Source: Betaproteobacteria bacterium (GTDB lineage Bacteria > Pseudomonadota > Gammaproteobacteria > Burkholderiales > Thiobacillaceae). From it: a stretch of 64,000 bases of DNA. The notes below the pieces were generated by a model. The model had not been told where the DNA came from. It was given only the letters and a program-made list of their open reading frames with translations, and did no database searches. Positions 31,952 through 39,040 of the stretch are shown in pieces. Both the position numbers and the translations under genes were made by a program. Positions within the stretch are counted from its first letter, which is position 1; every line of letters begins with the position of its first letter. The stretch is taken from NCBI GenBank assembly GCA_016234655.1, contig JACRAU010000015.1:1-64000 (forward strand). Reading direction: 5' to 3'.

Positions 31952-32131
31952 ATGGAGATCAGCAAACCTATGACCGGCCGTACGGCCAGCCCTGAAGCCC
32001 AGTCCGCCCCAGGTCGGGCCATCGATGCCCGGACACTGTTCGGCCAGTCGAATGTGGTGGTCATCGAATATCGGGGCGAGCGCTATCAGTTGCGGCAGAC
32101 CCGCAACGGCAAGCTGATCCTGACCAAATAA
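31952..32131 (+). CDS. hemP: Hemin uptake protein HemP
   Basis: HemP/HmuP is a small protein that accompanies heme and iron uptake operons and is reported to help activate receptor expression. The 59 residues end in the family signature: IDARTLFGQSNVVVIEYRG, then YQLRQTRNGKLILTK. ATG 31952 lies only 9 bp past the predicted -10 box and lacks an SD, so the mRNA may be nearly leaderless; ATG 31970 is the alternative. It is the first gene of the Ton-block transcript. Confidence 0.9.
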   Translation: MEISKPMTGRTASPEAQSAPGRAIDARTLFGQSNVVVIEYRGERYQLRQTRNGKLILTK

Positions 32132-32201
32132 GCCATCAGTTTTATTTCAGCCAGCCAGCCTCAGTAGCCAGCCAGCGTGACAACCATGGAGAACATCGAG
32201 C

Positions 32202-32495
32202 ATGAGGCAATACACGAGCTTACTACTGGGCATGGCTGCCTTTTGCGCAGTCCCTGCCGTGGCGGATGAAAGCCTGTGGGCTACACCACGGGGACGGAAA
32301 CGCTGCCCAAGGGGGCCAAGGAGCTGTATCAGTACGTCACCTGCGCCAGGACAAGAGCGTGGGCAACTACGAGGCCTTGGACTACAAGACCGAATTCGAG
32401 TACGGCCTGACCTGAAACTGACCGAGCGCGAGGTCGACGGCATCGTCGCCTGCCTGCAGACCATGACCGACGGCCGGCAGCCCATTAAAGCGGGC
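32202..32495 (+). pseudogene. Chimeric pseudogene: exported-protein N-terminus joined to a cytochrome c C-terminus
   Basis: The first part encodes a signal peptide (MRQYTSLLLGMAAFCAVPAV) and then, only if two single missing bases are restored (near 32279 and 32341), a sensible run: LWGYTTGTETLPKGAKELYQ, LRQDKSVGNYEALDYKTEF and EYGLT. This resembles the N-terminus of a DUF6662-like outer-membrane family; that name is tentative. At about 32411 the sequence switches to LKLTEREVDGIVACLQTMTD, which resembles the C-terminal end of bacterial cytochrome c peroxidases. No heme motif or barrel remains. It looks like two decayed genes fused by deletion. Confidence 0.65.
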
Positions 32496-32531
32496 CGCCG
32501 ACGGTTGGCCTCTAATCCTGAGGAGTACCTA

Positions 32532-32834
32532 ATGCAAACGGAACAAAGAGAAATCCTGGCGGCTGCTCTCGACAATCTGGTGCGCTATTCAGTCAGCGGT
32601 TGCGGCCAGGCCGCTCGCCGCGCGGCCGATCTGCTCGAACGCCTATCGGAGGTGGGCGAGATCGACGGCGACATGCGACAGATGTATGGCCATTTGAGCG
32701 AGGTGCTGGCATCGGAGGTGGATGAATCTGAGGCGCCTATGCGGCAACCGACAGAAAAACTGGCAGCGTCTCGTGCTTGGTTAACCTGGGAATGGGCGGA
32801 TGGACTGAGCCGCTTGCGGGGGCTAGCCGGATGA
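32532..32834 (+). CDS. Small protein of unknown function in the hemP-ton operon
   Basis: I do not recognise this 100-residue protein. It is helical and charged (ILAAALDNLVRYSVSGCGQA, ADLLERLSEVGEIDGDMRQ), with one Cys, no signal peptide and a Trp-rich end (RAWLTWEWADGL). ATG 32532 has the SD GAGGAG about 9 bases before it; the frame upstream belongs to the pseudogene. Its stop overlaps the EAL gene start (ATGA), so the two are coupled and may function together. Confidence 0.7.
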   Translation: MQTEQREILAAALDNLVRYSVSGCGQAARRAADLLERLSEVGEIDGDMRQMYGHLSEVLASEVDESEAPMRQPTEKLAASRAWLTWEWADGLSRLRGLAG

Positions 32835-33598
32835 ATGCAAGTACACCGCTCGAACGGGCCGCCCTGGCTGCGGCAATGGTGCCCCATGCGCACGATATCC
32901 TGGATATCGCCGTCGCCCGCCGCTTCGGCGTCGAGTATCAGCCATTGGTGGATACGGCCTCCGGCGAGATCGTCGGCTATGAGGCGTTGGCGCGTTTTTA
33001 TCGCGCTAACGGCGAGGCGGTGCCGCCGAATCTGGTGTTCGAGGCCCTGCACGAGAGCCCCTTGCTCTTGCTGCATGTCGAGCTGGAGATGAAGCGTCTG
33101 CAGTTGGCCCATGCCCCGCCGGTAGCCAACCTCTTTCTCAACCTGGACCCGGACAGTTTCCATCTGGGCGAGGGGCTTCGGCACAACCTGTTCGTCGAGT
33201 TATTCCGCCAGCACTGGCAGGCCGGTCGGCAGATCACGGTGGAGGTGATCGAGAACCTATCGATCCAGGATGTCGAGCGTTCGCGGGAGATGATCAGCGT
33301 GCTCAAGGGCGCCGGCTTTGGCGTGGCCCTGGACGACATGGGCGTGGCCGGCACGGTGGTGAGTTACGATACCCTGAGTGAATCCTCGGTGGTGAAGTTC
33401 GACCGCTCCTGGCTGGAACGGCGCAGTTTCCGCCGCGAGGCGGCCCTGCGCTGGTTCATTGGCCTGAGCCGGGAGTTGGGAGTGAAGATGGTGCTCGAAG
33501 GGGTGGAAGATACTGAACAGCTGGCCTTCGCCCGTTCGGCCGGCTTCGACTGGGTGCAGGGCCGGCATTTCAGCGATCGGTTTATCCATATGAGCTAA
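32831..33598 (+). CDS. EAL-domain protein (c-di-GMP phosphodiesterase or sensor)
   Basis: EAL domains hydrolyse or bind cyclic di-GMP. This 255-residue protein is a stand-alone cytosolic EAL domain. It keeps YEALAR (the EAL motif), NLFLNLDP, EVIEN, LDDMG, VKFDRSW, LEGVED and WVQG, which cover the metal and catalytic positions. Loop 6, normally DDFGTG, reads DDMGVAG, which could lower activity. No GGDEF, PAS or membrane segment is present. It overlaps the 100-residue gene upstream and precedes tonB by 42 bp, an unusual place for an EAL gene. Confidence 0.9.
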   Translation: MNASTPLERAALAAAMVPHAHDILDIAVARRFGVEYQPLVDTASGEIVGYEALARFYRANGEAVPPNLVFEALHESPLLLLHVELEMKRLQLAHAPPVANLFLNLDPDSFHLGEGLRHNLFVELFRQHWQAGRQITVEVIENLSIQDVERSREMISVLKGAGFGVALDDMGVAGTVVSYDTLSESSVVKFDRSWLERRSFRREAALRWFIGLSRELGVKMVLEGVEDTEQLAFARSAGFDWVQGRHFSDRFIHMS

Positions 33599-33640
33599 TT
33601 CATATCGCAATCGTCTAGACATCGCAATTAGGACGAAACC

Positions 33641-34261
33641 ATGGATGCATTCACGCTGAACCGTACCGATTGGCGCCTGCTTGCCGCGATCGCGGCCTTG
33701 CATGGCCTGGCCGCTTTCGCCTTGTTCGGCAGGAATCCGGCCATTCCGGCCATGGGGCCGCGTCCCCTGATAGTGAGCCTGATCGAACCTGCGCCGCCGG
33801 CATCGGTGCAGGCCGTCGAGTCGCCCAGGCCCATGCAGCGGCGAGCACCCATGGATGCGGAACAGTCGCCTGTCCTAGCCGCGCCGGCCGATCCTTCCGT
33901 GGCCATGGCAGCGATCGTGCCACAGAAAACGGCCGAGCTAACGACCAAGCCAGCGGCCGCGCCGGCAACCGAGGCGGCGGCGCCGGCTCGCTTCGATGCC
34001 GACTATCTGAACAACCCGGCACCGGCCTATCCGTCGCTGTCTCGCCGGCTACGCGAGCAGGGGAGGGTGCTGCTGCGGGTATATGTCGAGCCCGACGGCA
34101 CCACAGCGCGGGTCGAGATCAAGTCGAGCAGTGGCTTCGAACGGCTCGACAGCGCGGCCTTGAATGCCGTGCGTGAATGGCGCTTTGTTCCAGCCCGCCA
34201 AGGCAGCACCGCTGTCGGCGCGTGGATCGTGGTTCCGATCGCTTTTTCCTTGAGGAGTTGA
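33641..34261 (+). CDS. tonB: Energy transducer TonB
   Basis: TonB links the proton-driven ExbBD motor to outer-membrane receptors. The 206 residues comprise one N-terminal membrane helix (WRLLAAIAALHGLAAFALF), a Pro/Ala-rich periplasmic linker (about 45-125) and the C-terminal domain with NPAPAYPSLSRRLREQGRV, YVEPDGTTARVEI and FERLDSAALNAVREWRF. exbB starts 2 bp after the stop. Confidence 0.94.
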   Translation: MDAFTLNRTDWRLLAAIAALHGLAAFALFGRNPAIPAMGPRPLIVSLIEPAPPASVQAVESPRPMQRRAPMDAEQSPVLAAPADPSVAMAAIVPQKTAELTTKPAAAPATEAAAPARFDADYLNNPAPAYPSLSRRLREQGRVLLRVYVEPDGTTARVEIKSSSGFERLDSAALNAVREWRFVPARQGSTAVGAWIVVPIAFSLRS

Positions 34262-34263
34262 AT

Positions 34264-34992
34264 ATGCAGCAAGACCTGGGTTTTGCCCATTTCCTTGACC
34301 ATGCAGACGGGGTCGGTCTGTTTCTGCTGGCGGTGTTGGCGGCGATGTCGGTCGCCACCTGGTATCTCATCATCGCGAAATCCATTGCGCAATGGCACAC
34401 TCGCCAATGCGCCCGGGCATTCCTCGCCCAGTTTTGGAACGCGGCTGATATGGATGAGGTGGCCACTTATATCCATCAGCGGGGGGTGGGCGATCCCTTT
34501 TCCCACCTGACCCATCACGGCTTGCGGGCGGCCGAGCAATACCGCAACCGCAGCAGCCATCGCCTGGTCGAGGCGGGCTCGGCCGACGAGTTTCTCACCC
34601 GTGCCCTGCGACGGGCCATGGAGCAGGACATGGCGCGCCTGGAATACGGCCACACCGCGTTTGCCTCGGTGGCCTCCAGCGCGCCCTTCGTCGGCCTATT
34701 CGGCACCGTCTGGGGCATCTATCATGCCCTGCTCAATATCGGCATGAGCGGTCAGGGCAGCCTGGATCAGGTGGCTGGCCCGGTGGGCGAGGCCCTGATC
34801 ATGACCGCCCTGGGCTTGGCCGTGGCCATCCCGGCCGTGCTGGCCTATAACGCCTTTGCCCGCGCCAACCGGTTGCTGTTGGCGGAACTCGACGGTTTCG
34901 CACATGACTTGTTCGCCTTCATGTCGACCGGCATCCGCGCCGAAGGGCAAGGGTCGGTGGCTCTACCGAAAGTCTTGGCGAGGGGCGCGTGA
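34264..34992 (+). CDS. exbB: TonB-system motor protein ExbB
   Basis: ExbB is the pentameric inner-membrane stator. The 242 residues show three membrane segments (GLFLLAVLAAMSVATWYLII; ASVASSAPFVGLFGTVWGI; ALIMTALGLAVAIPAVLAYN) and the proton-channel family pattern APFVGLFGTVWGI. ATG 34264 with AGGAG upstream is the natural start. The stop overlaps exbD. Confidence 0.95.
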   Translation: MQQDLGFAHFLDHADGVGLFLLAVLAAMSVATWYLIIAKSIAQWHTRQCARAFLAQFWNAADMDEVATYIHQRGVGDPFSHLTHHGLRAAEQYRNRSSHRLVEAGSADEFLTRALRRAMEQDMARLEYGHTAFASVASSAPFVGLFGTVWGIYHALLNIGMSGQGSLDQVAGPVGEALIMTALGLAVAIPAVLAYNAFARANRLLLAELDGFAHDLFAFMSTGIRAEGQGSVALPKVLARGA

Positions 34993-35414
34993 TGGCCTTC
35001 GGCGGATTTTCCCAGAACCACGGCAGCCAACCGGTGGCGGAGATCAACATGATCCCGCTGATCGACGTGATGCTGGTGCTGCTGGCGATTTTCATCGTCA
35101 CCACGCCGCTCTTGACCCACGCGGTCAAGGTGGACTTGCCGCGGGTCGCGAGCCAGGTCGATCTATCCCCACAAGAGCCGGTGCGGGTCGCCATCGGTCC
35201 GGACGGCGAACTCAACTGGAACGGCGAGCCGGCCTCCCGCGCGGAGCTGAGCCTGCAACTGCGCAACGCCGCTCGCCGCTCGCCCCAACCCGAGGTACAC
35301 ATCTTGGCCGACGAGGGGGTGCCTTACCGCCACGTCGCTAGAGTAATGGCTGAGACCAGCCATCTCGGCCTGACTAAGATCGGCTTCATCACCGATCCGA
35401 GACCAGCCCATTGA
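34989..35414 (+). CDS. exbD: TonB-system motor protein ExbD
   Basis: ExbD has one membrane helix with the essential protonatable Asp (INMIPLIDVMLVLLAIFIV) and a periplasmic domain (about 45-141) ending HLGLTKIGFITDP. The track begins with GTG 34989 directly before ATG 34992; either can start translation, in overlap with the exbB stop. The order tonB-exbB-exbD plus a receptor makes a complete uptake unit. Confidence 0.95.
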   Translation: MMAFGGFSQNHGSQPVAEINMIPLIDVMLVLLAIFIVTTPLLTHAVKVDLPRVASQVDLSPQEPVRVAIGPDGELNWNGEPASRAELSLQLRNAARRSPQPEVHILADEGVPYRHVARVMAETSHLGLTKIGFITDPRPAH

Positions 35415-35465
35415 CCATTTTTCACCCAACTAACGAGTCCAGCCAGCCAGTCGCATGCCTTATGT

Positions 35466-35502
35466 CTTGCGTCAAGCCAGCCAGAGTTTTTGACGCAAGG
35501 AG
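35466..35502 (+). promoter_or_regulatory. Hairpin that includes the ribosome binding site of the receptor gene
   Basis: CTTGCGTCAA (35466-35475) pairs perfectly with TTGACGCAAG (35490-35499). The SD AAGGAG (35497-35502) begins inside the 3' arm and precedes ATG 35509 by 6 bases. Folding would hide part of the SD. The loop carries CCAGCCAG, a motif also repeated at 35432-35440 and 32150-32175. Confidence 0.5.
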
Positions 35503-35508
35503 CATTTG

Positions 35509-37611
35509 ATGAATAGCAAAACCCACAAGCAATACCGCCGTGCCAAGGCTGTGATCAAGACTAGGCTGGCCCTCGCCGTTGTGGCGGCCCTGCATATCCC
35601 GATTCAGACGCTGGCCGCGGAGGTTGAGCTGCCACGTATCGACGTGGTCGGCGAAGGCGAGCAGGCGATCGCCAAGCAGCCCGGCGCCGTCGTGATTATG
35701 GACAAGGACGCGCTGGAGCTCAGGCAACCGTTGTCCACCCAGGATGCGCTCAGGGCCATGCCGGGCGTGGTCATACGCGAAGAGGAAGGCTACGGCTTCA
35801 TTCCCAACATCGGTATGCGCGGCCTCAATCCCAATCGCAGCCAGAAACTGCTAGTGCTCGAAGACGGCGTGCCCATCGCCCCCGGCCTGTTCCTGGCCAA
35901 CGACTCCTATTACAGCCCGCGTATCGAACGCATGGAGAGCATCGAGGTGCTCAAGGGCGCGGCGGGTCTGCGTTATGGTCCGACGACGATCGGCGGTGTG
36001 ATCAACTACAAGACCAAAAAACCCGAAGAGGGCATCAGAGTTACCGCAAAGGCAGGCTCCCACGACTACCAACTGCTGGGCCTGGATGGCGGCGGCACCA
36101 GTTCCTCGGGCGAGGCCATCGGCGGGGTCAGTCTGGTGACCTCCCGGGGCGACGGCTTTCGCAACAACGGCTTCGACATGAACGATGCCGTGCTCAAGGG
36201 GGGTATGGCGTTGGGTGACAAGCAATGGGTCAGCGCCAAATTCACCCATTACGACAATGAAGTGAACACATCCTATGTAGGTCTGCGGCCAAATGAATAC
36301 AAGACCGATCCGACCAAGAATCCGGCGCCGAACGATTTTTTTCTGACGGACCGGAATTCGTTCGACATCAACCATGAACTCGAGATCAACGACTCCGTGA
36401 AGATCGCTACCTTGCTGTATTGGAGCCAGTTGACGCGTGATTATTGGCGCAGAGAAGTGAAAGCTCGTGGCGCCGATGGCACGACCTTCGTTGCCTGTGG
36501 CGGTAGTGCCTACTGCATGAACGGCAACAATCGCGACTTCGAGATGATGGGTTTGGATAGCCGCCTGCATATTGGCTTCGACGGTTTTGGCATCAAGAAC
36601 GAAGCCGAAATCGGTATTCGCCTGCACAGCGACAAGCTGAATAACCGGAGTGTTCGCTCCAAGACCGACCCCAACGCGCGTTCCGGCGACCTGGTCACGG
36701 ACGACACCCAAAAGGCGCGCGGCATCGCCTTTTACGGCCAGAACCGATTCATCTTCAGCGACCGATTCGCGGTCACTCCCGGCCTGCGCATTGAGTCATA
36801 CACTCAGAACAGAAAGAACGAACGGAATGGCGTTTCCGGTGAGTCGGACAACATCGAAGTGATGCCCGGAATCGGTGCGACCTGGCAGGTGGCCCAGCAG
36901 GCCCAGTTGTTCGCCGGAACCTACAAAGGGTTTTCTCCGGCCATGGTGGCGACGGCGATCAGCGCCTCTGGAGTCGATCAGCAACTGGATGCCGAGCGTT
37001 CGACCAACTTCGAAATCGGCGTGCGCGGGACGGTGCGGCGCTTGAGCTACGAAGCCACTGCCTTCTATATGGACTTTTCCAACCAGATCATTCCACAGTC
37101 CGAATCGGGCGGCGTCGGCGCGACTGTGACCAATGCCGGTGAGACCTTGAACCAGGGATTGGAAGGTGCCATGGGCTATGACCTCGGCGCGGGTTGGAGC
37201 GTGGATGCCAACGCCACCTGGGTGCCGACGGCCAAATTCAACAGCACCAAGATCGTCGGCGGCATTGACCGCAATGGCAACCGTTTGCCCTATGCGCCCG
37301 AACTGACCGCGAACTTGGCACTGACCTACAAAGCGGGCGGTCTCAAGACCAGCCTGAGCGCCACTCATACATCCAGCCAGTTCGTCGATCCGGAGAATAC
37401 CAAGCCCGAAAGCATTGACGGGCGTCGTGGCGAGATTCCCGCCTACACGACCTTGAATCTGAATACGCGTTACAGCGTAAGCAAGCAACTGAGCGTTTTC
37501 GGCACCGTGCGTAATGTTCTGGACAAGAATTACATTGCCAGCCGCAATCCGGATGGCATTTTTCCTGGTGCCGGGCGCAACTTCGAAATCGGTATGAGCT
37601 ACAAGTTCTGA
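35509..37611 (+). CDS. TonB-dependent ferric-siderophore/citrate-type receptor
   Basis: The 700-residue outer-membrane receptor resembles the FecA group. It has a signal peptide (about 1-38, ending LAA), the TonB box region ELPRIDVVGEG, and a plug with STQDALRAMPGVVIREEEGY, MRGLNPNRSQKLLVLEDGVP and VLKGAAGLRYGPTTIGGVIN. The barrel ends with GRNFEIGMSYKF. No N-terminal signalling domain or FecIR genes are present, so control is probably by Fur and by the upstream hairpin. ATG 35509 is chosen over TTG 35506. It closes the Ton block. Confidence 0.92.
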   Translation: MNSKTHKQYRRAKAVIKTRLALAVVAALHIPIQTLAAEVELPRIDVVGEGEQAIAKQPGAVVIMDKDALELRQPLSTQDALRAMPGVVIREEEGYGFIPNIGMRGLNPNRSQKLLVLEDGVPIAPGLFLANDSYYSPRIERMESIEVLKGAAGLRYGPTTIGGVINYKTKKPEEGIRVTAKAGSHDYQLLGLDGGGTSSSGEAIGGVSLVTSRGDGFRNNGFDMNDAVLKGGMALGDKQWVSAKFTHYDNEVNTSYVGLRPNEYKTDPTKNPAPNDFFLTDRNSFDINHELEINDSVKIATLLYWSQLTRDYWRREVKARGADGTTFVACGGSAYCMNGNNRDFEMMGLDSRLHIGFDGFGIKNEAEIGIRLHSDKLNNRSVRSKTDPNARSGDLVTDDTQKARGIAFYGQNRFIFSDRFAVTPGLRIESYTQNRKNERNGVSGESDNIEVMPGIGATWQVAQQAQLFAGTYKGFSPAMVATAISASGVDQQLDAERSTNFEIGVRGTVRRLSYEATAFYMDFSNQIIPQSESGGVGATVTNAGETLNQGLEGAMGYDLGAGWSVDANATWVPTAKFNSTKIVGGIDRNGNRLPYAPELTANLALTYKAGGLKTSLSATHTSSQFVDPENTKPESIDGRRGEIPAYTTLNLNTRYSVSKQLSVFGTVRNVLDKNYIASRNPDGIFPGAGRNFEIGMSYKF

Positions 37612-37650
37612 TGCGCTGGGCAATAGGCCGGGCGCGGTATTCCCGCGCTG

Positions 37651-37791
37651 GCGCCGGGGGTCAAGGCGAATGTCAATCGAGACGGGTTGGGCGATTTGAG
37701 GCTGAGCGACACTGAGATCGACGACATCGTCGCCTTCACGAAGCCCCCGGCCGACTGCCATGGGAGTGGGGCATCTGGCGTGGCGGAATGA
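37651..37791 (+). pseudogene. Remnant of a cytochrome c peroxidase C-terminus
   Basis: An open stretch encodes GVKANVNRDGLGDLRLSDTE, IDDIVAFTKPPADCHGS and then stops. The pattern ANVN...LSDTEIDDIVAF is the usual tail of di-heme cytochrome c peroxidases (MauG/CcpA), where it reads ANVN...LTDAEIDDIVAFLKTLTDG. No start, SD or heme motif remains. A similar tail fragment lies at 32412-32495, on the other side of the Ton block. Confidence 0.6.
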
Positions 37792-37811
37792 TGGCCTGTC
37801 CAGTCCGGCGT

Positions 37812-38288
37812 CTATTCGGGCTGGCTAAGTCGACGGGCGCCGTTGAAGCGCTTGGCCCAATAGTTGTCGCTCATGTTGGAGACGGTGACTTCTTTCTCGC
37901 TCCGGCTGCTGGCATGCACGAACTTGCCGTCGCCGGTGTAGATGCCGACATGCGAGAACGGCCGCTTCAATGTGTTGAAGAACACCAGATCGCCCGGCTT
38001 AAGCTCTTCTTTTTTGACGGTCTCGCCGTTTTGGCTGATGGCCTTGGCGCTGTGGGGCAGGCTGACGTTGGCCGACTGTTTATAGACATGGCTGACGAAA
38101 CCGCTGCAATCCAGGCCTTTTTCCGGGTTGTTGCCGCCAAATTTATAGGGCGTGCCGAGCAGGCTGAGGGCATAGAGCAGCGGCTTGGCTTTTTCCTTGA
38201 TGCCATCGGCGACGCTATCTTCTGCTAGGCTTGGGGCCGTAAGCAGCAGGGCGGTACACGATAGGATGACAGGCGCGATGCGTCGCAT
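37812..38288 (-). CDS. NlpC/P60 (C40) cell-wall peptidase
   Basis: These enzymes cut D-Glu-diaminopimelate bonds in peptidoglycan stem peptides. The 158-residue product has a signal peptide (about 1-22, LLLTAPSLA) and the catalytic set: Cys in GLDCSGFVSHVY, His in FSHVGIYTGDGKF and a third polar residue in VHASSRSE. ATG 38288 is chosen because it starts the signal peptide; the open frame extends to 38567 into DNA that precedes the next gene. Complete and probably active in the periplasm. Confidence 0.9.
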   Translation of the reverse strand: MRRIAPVILSCTALLLTAPSLAEDSVADGIKEKAKPLLYALSLLGTPYKFGGNNPEKGLDCSGFVSHVYKQSANVSLPHSAKAISQNGETVKKEELKPGDLVFFNTLKRPFSHVGIYTGDGKFVHASSRSEKEVTVSNMSDNYWAKRFNGARRLSQPE

Positions 38289-38394
38289 GGCAGTCCGATG
38301 GCTGGAAACGGGCACATTAGGCCAGCGCTCGCGTGGCTTGTCTACTATTGAATAGCGACATGCGATCACAGCCAGAGTGGGAAAGGAGCCGATC

Positions 38395-39033
38395 ATGACC
38401 ACGGAAAACCCGCAAGACATCATGGAACCGGTACGCGAGGCGGCCAGCCGCGACGACGATCTAAGAAGCAAGGTGAGGCAATTGGTGACGGATGCCATCC
38501 TCAAGCGCGAGGCCGACCCGAAGGCGATCCGTTCGGTCATGCAGGCGGCGGTGGAGGGCCTGGGCACCGGCCTGGCCCAACGCGCCGGACAGACCGGCGA
38601 GGCGTTGAAGGAAGCCGTCGGCGGTCTGGATCAGGCCATCGCCAAATCGACCTATGCGATGCGCATGGCGATCGAGGAGGCGGCGGGCCAGGGCCGGCAG
38701 TTTTCCGAGCAGGACTTGACCGAGGCCTTGGAAAGCCTGCGCCGCATGGAGGCCGACCTGATGGACCTGCTCAAGCAGACCGGCGACAAGACGCAGGGCA
38801 CGCTGAAGAGCGAATTCGAGCACCTGCGCGAGCACTTGACGCGCAATGGCACCGATACCGGGGTGCAGGTGCGCGACATGCTGGCCGTGCTCAAGGGTAA
38901 GCTGGCCATTGCCGGGGCGGGCGCCGTCGGCGAGGCGGGGCAAACGGCGCTGGAGGCCAGAGGCCGCCTGGCGGCGGTCAGTTCCGGCATCTTGCGCGGC
39001 CTGGCCGACGTGATCGACGCCAAGACCCGCTAG
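38395..39033 (+). CDS. Helical protein of unknown function (DUF6781-like)
   Basis: The 212-residue protein has no signal peptide and is predicted to be long amphipathic helices (VRQLVTDAILKREADPKAI, EALESLRRMEADLMDLLKQ, EARGRLAAVSSGILRGL) with a Gly/Ala-rich hydrophobic stretch near 170. I associate it with DUF6781, often found next to UbiB-like kinases, but the function is unknown. ATG 38395 follows AAGGAG. The UbiB-family gene begins 7 bp after its stop. Confidence 0.8.
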   Translation: MTTENPQDIMEPVREAASRDDDLRSKVRQLVTDAILKREADPKAIRSVMQAAVEGLGTGLAQRAGQTGEALKEAVGGLDQAIAKSTYAMRMAIEEAAGQGRQFSEQDLTEALESLRRMEADLMDLLKQTGDKTQGTLKSEFEHLREHLTRNGTDTGVQVRDMLAVLKGKLAIAGAGAVGEAGQTALEARGRLAAVSSGILRGLADVIDAKTR

Positions 39034-39040
39034 GCTTCGC

